Below are positions 13,039-15,512 of a DNA stretch of 15,512 nucleotides, piece by piece. Positions within the stretch are counted from its first letter, which is position 1. Each line of letters begins with the position of its first letter. A model generated the notes under the pieces. The model did not search any database, had not been told where the DNA came from, and worked only from the letters and a program-made list of their open reading frames with translations. Made by a program: the position numbers and the translations under genes. Where the stretch lies: assembly GCA_024638395.1 (NCBI GenBank), contig JAHEKK010000019.1, positions 1 to 15,512 of the forward strand, in the 5' to 3' direction. The DNA is from Gemmatimonadota bacterium (GTDB taxonomy: Bacteria; Gemmatimonadota; Gemmatimonadetes; Longimicrobiales; Gaopeijiaceae).

Positions 13039-13637
13039 GTCACGCCACGCCGAGAGAGCTGCTGATGGAAGTCGAAGACCGGATGCGTCTCGAGGTGAAG
13101 CGTGTGGAAAAGCAGGCCGGCCAGGCCGTCACCGCGGCCTTCGCCATGGGCCTGATTGCCCTCGCCGCGAGTGCTTGGGCGGTGTTCGGAAACCGTGATA
13201 CGACAATAGCCAGCGACGAAGGCCTGGTGACCGGAAGCCGTTTCGTGCTCCAGGATCGTCAAGGACGCACCAGGGGCGAGTGGTTGGTCGAGGAAGATGG
13301 GACCACCCGCATTGTTCTCAGCGACCCATCGGGTGGACAGCGGATGATGCTGTCCGTCCTGGGTGAGGGCACACCAGGCCTCTCTCTTTCGGACCAGCAA
13401 GGGAACCGGCGGGTGGTCATGGGGCTTCAAGCGGATCAGAGCAGCAACCTTGTTTTCGCCGACGCCCAGGGCACGGCCCGAGCCGTTCTTGGGATGTCGA
13501 CCAATCAGCGTGCCGACCTGATCTTCGCAGACCGCGACGGCCAGGCCCGAGTGGGCCTTGGCGTCGATGCGGAGGGAAGCAGCACGATGTTTCTTCCTGA
13601 CGAAGGAGTCCCACCTCCAGATGGCGGAAACCAGTAG
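13035..13637 (+). CDS. Membrane-anchored protein with 23-residue repeats
   Basis: A 200-residue protein of unknown function. Residues 1-30 are charged and helical (probably cytoplasmic, possibly a short coiled coil). One membrane helix follows (about 31-51), and then five complete 23-residue repeats starting at 70, 93, 116, 139 and 162, with a partial sixth at 185. The repeat is hydrophobic-x-hydrophobic-x-D-x-x-G-x-x-R-x-x-x, then about nine variable residues, for example L-V-F-A-D-A-Q-G-T-A-R. The fixed spacing and alternating hydrophobic residues suggest a beta-strand repeat fold outside the cytoplasm. The tail is Pro/Gly-rich. The ATG overlaps the ATPase stop by four bases (ATGA), so the two proteins are probably made together and may act as a pair. 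No known domain is recognised. Confidence 0.7.
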   Translation: MSHATPRELLMEVEDRMRLEVKRVEKQAGQAVTAAFAMGLIALAASAWAVFGNRDTTIASDEGLVTGSRFVLQDRQGRTRGEWLVEEDGTTRIVLSDPSGGQRMMLSVLGEGTPGLSLSDQQGNRRVVMGLQADQSSNLVFADAQGTARAVLGMSTNQRADLIFADRDGQARVGLGVDAEGSSTMFLPDEGVPPPDGGNQ

Positions 13638-13695
13638 TCGGGCTGCCCACCTGCACCGCCGAGAGACTCAAGGCGGTCTGCGGCTCGTAGGGTGC

Positions 13696-13718
13696 CGGTG
13701 TGGCAAGAGCCACCACCG
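13696..13718 (+). terminator. Hairpin after the repeat-protein gene, possible operon end
   Basis: CGGTGTGGC (13696-13704), loop AAGA, then GCCAC-c-ACCG (13709-13718), a 9-bp stem with one bulged C. The sequence after it is pyrimidine-rich, with a TTTCTTCT segment near 13738-13745, rather than a clean T-run. It lies in the 183-base gap between the repeat-protein gene and the next gene, the largest gap on the plus strand, and may mark the end of the tad transcript. Nothing else in this gap is recognised. Confidence 0.35.
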
Positions 13719-13820
13719 CCACTGTGCCCCCTGCTTGTTTCTTCTCCGTGGCATGCTTCTTCCAAGGAGAGAGCATCAAGCACCTGTCATCCTTCGCAAA
13801 TCCTAGGACCTGGATAGAAC

Positions 13821-14078
13821 GTGAAATCGGATAGAAAAGCGCCCGTTCAATACTGGAGCGTTGCGGCCGTTGCACTGCTCTTCGTCGTCTGCACACCAGG
13901 CCCGCTGCGGGCCGCATACATCGATCCCGGCACAGGTAGCCTGCTCTTGCAGGGGCTCATCGGATTGGTAGCCGGGAGCTGGCTACTCATGCGTACGTTC
14001 CTGAGGGATCGACTACTCACTGTGTTTCGACGGCGCCCCGAACAAGTGGAGGCGGGAGCCCCTGAGCAGGGATCCTAG
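13821..14078 (+). CDS. Small AYIDPGTGS-type exported membrane protein
   Basis: An 85-residue protein starting at GTG 13821. It has a basic start, a hydrophobic segment (about 12-30) and a likely signal-peptide cleavage near A31-A32. The mature start is Y-I-D-P-G-T-G-S-L-L-L-Q (33-44), a membrane helix (about 42-58) follows, and then a basic and Glu-rich tail. The A-Y-I-D-P-G-T-G-S motif right after the signal sequence recurs in small proteins found near polysaccharide, glycan and methyltransferase genes, but no function is established. No strong ribosome-binding site is visible. The gene lies 20 bases ahead of the methyltransferase gene, so the two are probably one unit. Whether it belongs to the pilus system is unknown. 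Confidence 0.65.
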   Translation: MKSDRKAPVQYWSVAAVALLFVVCTPGPLRAAYIDPGTGSLLLQGLIGLVAGSWLLMRTFLRDRLLTVFRRRPEQVEAGAPEQGS

Positions 14079-14098
14079 CCCCGGCTCTGCTCGTCGGC

Positions 14099-15457
14099 AT
14101 GACCACTGATCGCATCTCGGGGTCCTTCCGTGATCCGGCGGGGTACATGTTCCGACGCGAAGGGACGTTGTACAGGTGTGTTTCTGATGTCGGCTTCCCC
14201 AAGCTGAATGCACTGCATGAGTCGGGACTGTACGACCGGTTGGCCAGTCAGGGATTGCTCGTAGAGCACGAGACCGTAGATCGGGGATTGGCACTCGAGC
14301 CGCACCGAGCTGCGATGGTGATCAGGCCGCGAGAGCTTCCTTTTATCAGCTATCCGTACGAATGGTGCTTCGGCCAACTGAAGGACGCCGCCCTTCTTAC
14401 GTTGGAGATACAAGGTCAGGCACTGGAGCACGGACTGACCCTTAGCGACGCGTCGGCCTACAACGTACAGTTCGACCGGTGTCGACCCTTGTTCATCGAT
14501 ACTCTTTCATTCGAAGAGTACCGCCCTGGTTTGCCATGGTCCGCGTATCGACAGTTCTGTCAGCACTTCCTGGCGCCCCTGGCTCTCGTTTCCCGCGTAG
14601 ACGCAAGGCTGGCAGCACTGACGAGGAGCTTTATTGACGGCGTCCCTCTGGACTTGGCGGCCAACCTCTTGGGCAAGAGGGGGTGGTTCAGTCCCGGACT
14701 CGCCGTGCATATCCACCTCCATTCACGTTCCCAAGAGCGTTTTCGGGACTCGGGTGGTGCGGCCCCAAGGCTCCCCAAGGTCTCGCTTCAGGGGCTTCGC
14801 GGAATCGTCGATAGCCTTCGGAGGCTTGTGAAGAGCCTTGAATGGAAGAATGGGTCCAGCGAGTGGATTGACTACTACGAAGCCAACAACAACTACGAGG
14901 CGGTTGGGCTCGACGAAAAAGAGCGCATCGTCGCCGAAATGAGCGAGGCCGTTGGTGCCAGCATCGTGTGGGACCTCGGCGCAAACACGGGCAGGTTCAG
15001 CCGCATCCCCGCGAGCCAGGGAGCATTCACGATAGCGTGGGACATGGATGCATCATGCGTCGAAGCCCACTACGCCAGGGCCAAGGAGACCCCGGAGCTC
15101 CCCCTGCTCCCGCTGGTCAACGACCTGGCCAACCCCAGCCCCTCGGTCGGATGGGCTCATGCTGAACGAGACTCCCTTGGAGCCCGCGCCAACGCCCAGC
15201 TATCGCTCGCGTTGGGTCTCGTACATCACCTGGCAATCGGGAACAATCTACCTCTTCCCCACGTCATGAAGTGGCTTCGGAGTCTGAGTCCGTCCGCGAT
15301 CGTGGAGTGGATCCCCAAGGAAGATTCCCAGGTGCAGCGCCTGCTCGCCACCCGTGGCGACATCTTTCCCGAGTACGATCTAGAGGGTTTTGAACGTGCT
15401 CTCCATCCGTACTTCGATGTCGCTGTCCAGAGAGCCATCCCAGGTACAAAACGGTAG
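14099..15457 (+). CDS. Two-part class I SAM-dependent methyltransferase
   Basis: A 452-residue soluble protein. The N-terminal half (about 1-250) begins S-G-S-F-R-D-P-A-G and includes L-S-D-A-S-A-Y-N-V-Q-F (115-125) followed by L-F-I-D-T-L-S-F-E (131-139), a layout similar to the catalytic and metal-binding loops of kinase-like folds. The C-terminal half has the methyltransferase motif I V-W-D-L-G-A-N-T-G (290-298), the acidic W-D-M-D (314-317), N-D-L-A-N-P-S-P-S-V-G-W (341-352), L-A-L-G-L-V-H-H-L-A-I (370-380) and V-E-W-I-P-K-E-D (402-409). The end-to-end pattern fits a family annotated as SAM-dependent methyltransferases, members of which occur in glycan or cell-surface loci. The substrate is unknown. 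It has no membrane segment. The ATG lacks a clear Shine-Dalgarno, but upstream in-frame codons offer no better start. It follows the small AYIDPGTGS protein by 20 bases. Confidence 0.75.
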   Translation: MTTDRISGSFRDPAGYMFRREGTLYRCVSDVGFPKLNALHESGLYDRLASQGLLVEHETVDRGLALEPHRAAMVIRPRELPFISYPYEWCFGQLKDAALLTLEIQGQALEHGLTLSDASAYNVQFDRCRPLFIDTLSFEEYRPGLPWSAYRQFCQHFLAPLALVSRVDARLAALTRSFIDGVPLDLAANLLGKRGWFSPGLAVHIHLHSRSQERFRDSGGAAPRLPKVSLQGLRGIVDSLRRLVKSLEWKNGSSEWIDYYEANNNYEAVGLDEKERIVAEMSEAVGASIVWDLGANTGRFSRIPASQGAFTIAWDMDASCVEAHYARAKETPELPLLPLVNDLANPSPSVGWAHAERDSLGARANAQLSLALGLVHHLAIGNNLPLPHVMKWLRSLSPSAIVEWIPKEDSQVQRLLATRGDIFPEYDLEGFERALHPYFDVAVQRAIPGTKR

Positions 15458-15485
15458 CTCTTCCTTCTGGTGCCTCGGCCGGATT

Positions 15486-15507
15486 AAGACCATGGGGGGA
15501 TGGTCTT
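15486..15507 (+). terminator. Inverted repeat with a G6 loop after the methyltransferase gene
   Basis: AAGACCAT (15486-15493), loop GGGGGG (15494-15499), ATGGTCTT (15500-15507), a perfect 8-bp stem 28 bases after the methyltransferase stop. Its position suits a terminator, but the stem has only three G-C pairs and no long T-run follows. The window ends five bases later, so what lies beyond cannot be judged. Confidence 0.4.
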
Positions 15508-15512
15508 CATGA

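Noticed and set aside
13621..13806. Short plus-strand frame between the repeat protein and the small exported protein, with a C-x-C and H-H-x-H-C-x-x-C cluster suggestive of a zinc ribbon
   Set aside because: The start lies inside the end of the repeat-protein gene, there is no ribosome-binding site, the composition resembles non-coding sequence, and a stable hairpin (13696-13718) occupies its middle.
1..15512. CRISPR arrays, tRNA genes, insertion sequences, phage or toxin-antitoxin genes
   Set aside because: No regularly spaced repeats, cloverleaf-like sequences, transposase motifs or paired small toxin-antitoxin genes were seen on either strand.

Overview
The window is a near-complete Tad (tight adherence, Flp/type IVc) pilus locus from a GC-rich bacterium, with short accessory regions on both sides. 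The 3'-flanking genes (DUF192, a winged-helix AAA+ ATPase and a repeat protein) and the overall codon use suggest an environmental lineage such as Gemmatimonadota, or possibly Acidobacteriota or Myxococcota. That placement is an inference with low confidence, because there is no rRNA or other marker gene in the window.

Layout. Minus strand, left: the N-terminal 232 codons of a TadG-like pilus assembly protein, running off the window edge at base 1, preceded by a large multi-pass membrane protein that looks like a GT-C (STT3/PglB-like) glycosyltransferase. A 277-base divergent region then holds a candidate sigma-54 promoter and a hairpin-rich leader. Plus strand, from 3036: flp (pilin), tadV/cpaA (prepilin peptidase), tadE (minor pseudopilin), rcpC/cpaB, rcpA/cpaC (secretin), tadZ/cpaE, tadA/cpaF (ATPase), tadB, tadC. 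These are tightly spaced and clearly one operon. They continue without a break into a DUF192 protein (1-base overlap with tadC), a winged-helix AAA+ ATPase with a strong Shine-Dalgarno and GTG start, and a membrane-anchored protein with an exact 23-residue repeat (4-base overlap with the ATPase). After a 183-base gap come a small secreted or membrane protein carrying the AYIDPGTGS motif and a two-part SAM-dependent methyltransferase.

How it works together. The Flp prepilin is cut by TadV. TadA powers polymerisation on the TadB/TadC inner-membrane platform, TadZ localises the machine, RcpC and RcpA form the periplasmic and outer-membrane passage, and TadE and TadG are the minor pilin-like parts. 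No TadD-type TPR lipoprotein, TadF or RcpB was seen in the window. The less described part is the tail (DUF192, wHTH-AAA+, 23-residue repeat protein), whose overlaps suggest that it is co-expressed with the pilus, and the GT-C enzyme lying between tadG and flp, which could glycosylate the pilin. By eye, a sigma-54-like -24/-12 element precedes each of the three transcription units around the pilus genes (flp, tadG and, more weakly, the GT-C gene). No RNA genes, CRISPR arrays, insertion sequences or phage genes were seen, and no gap between genes exceeds 300 bases.
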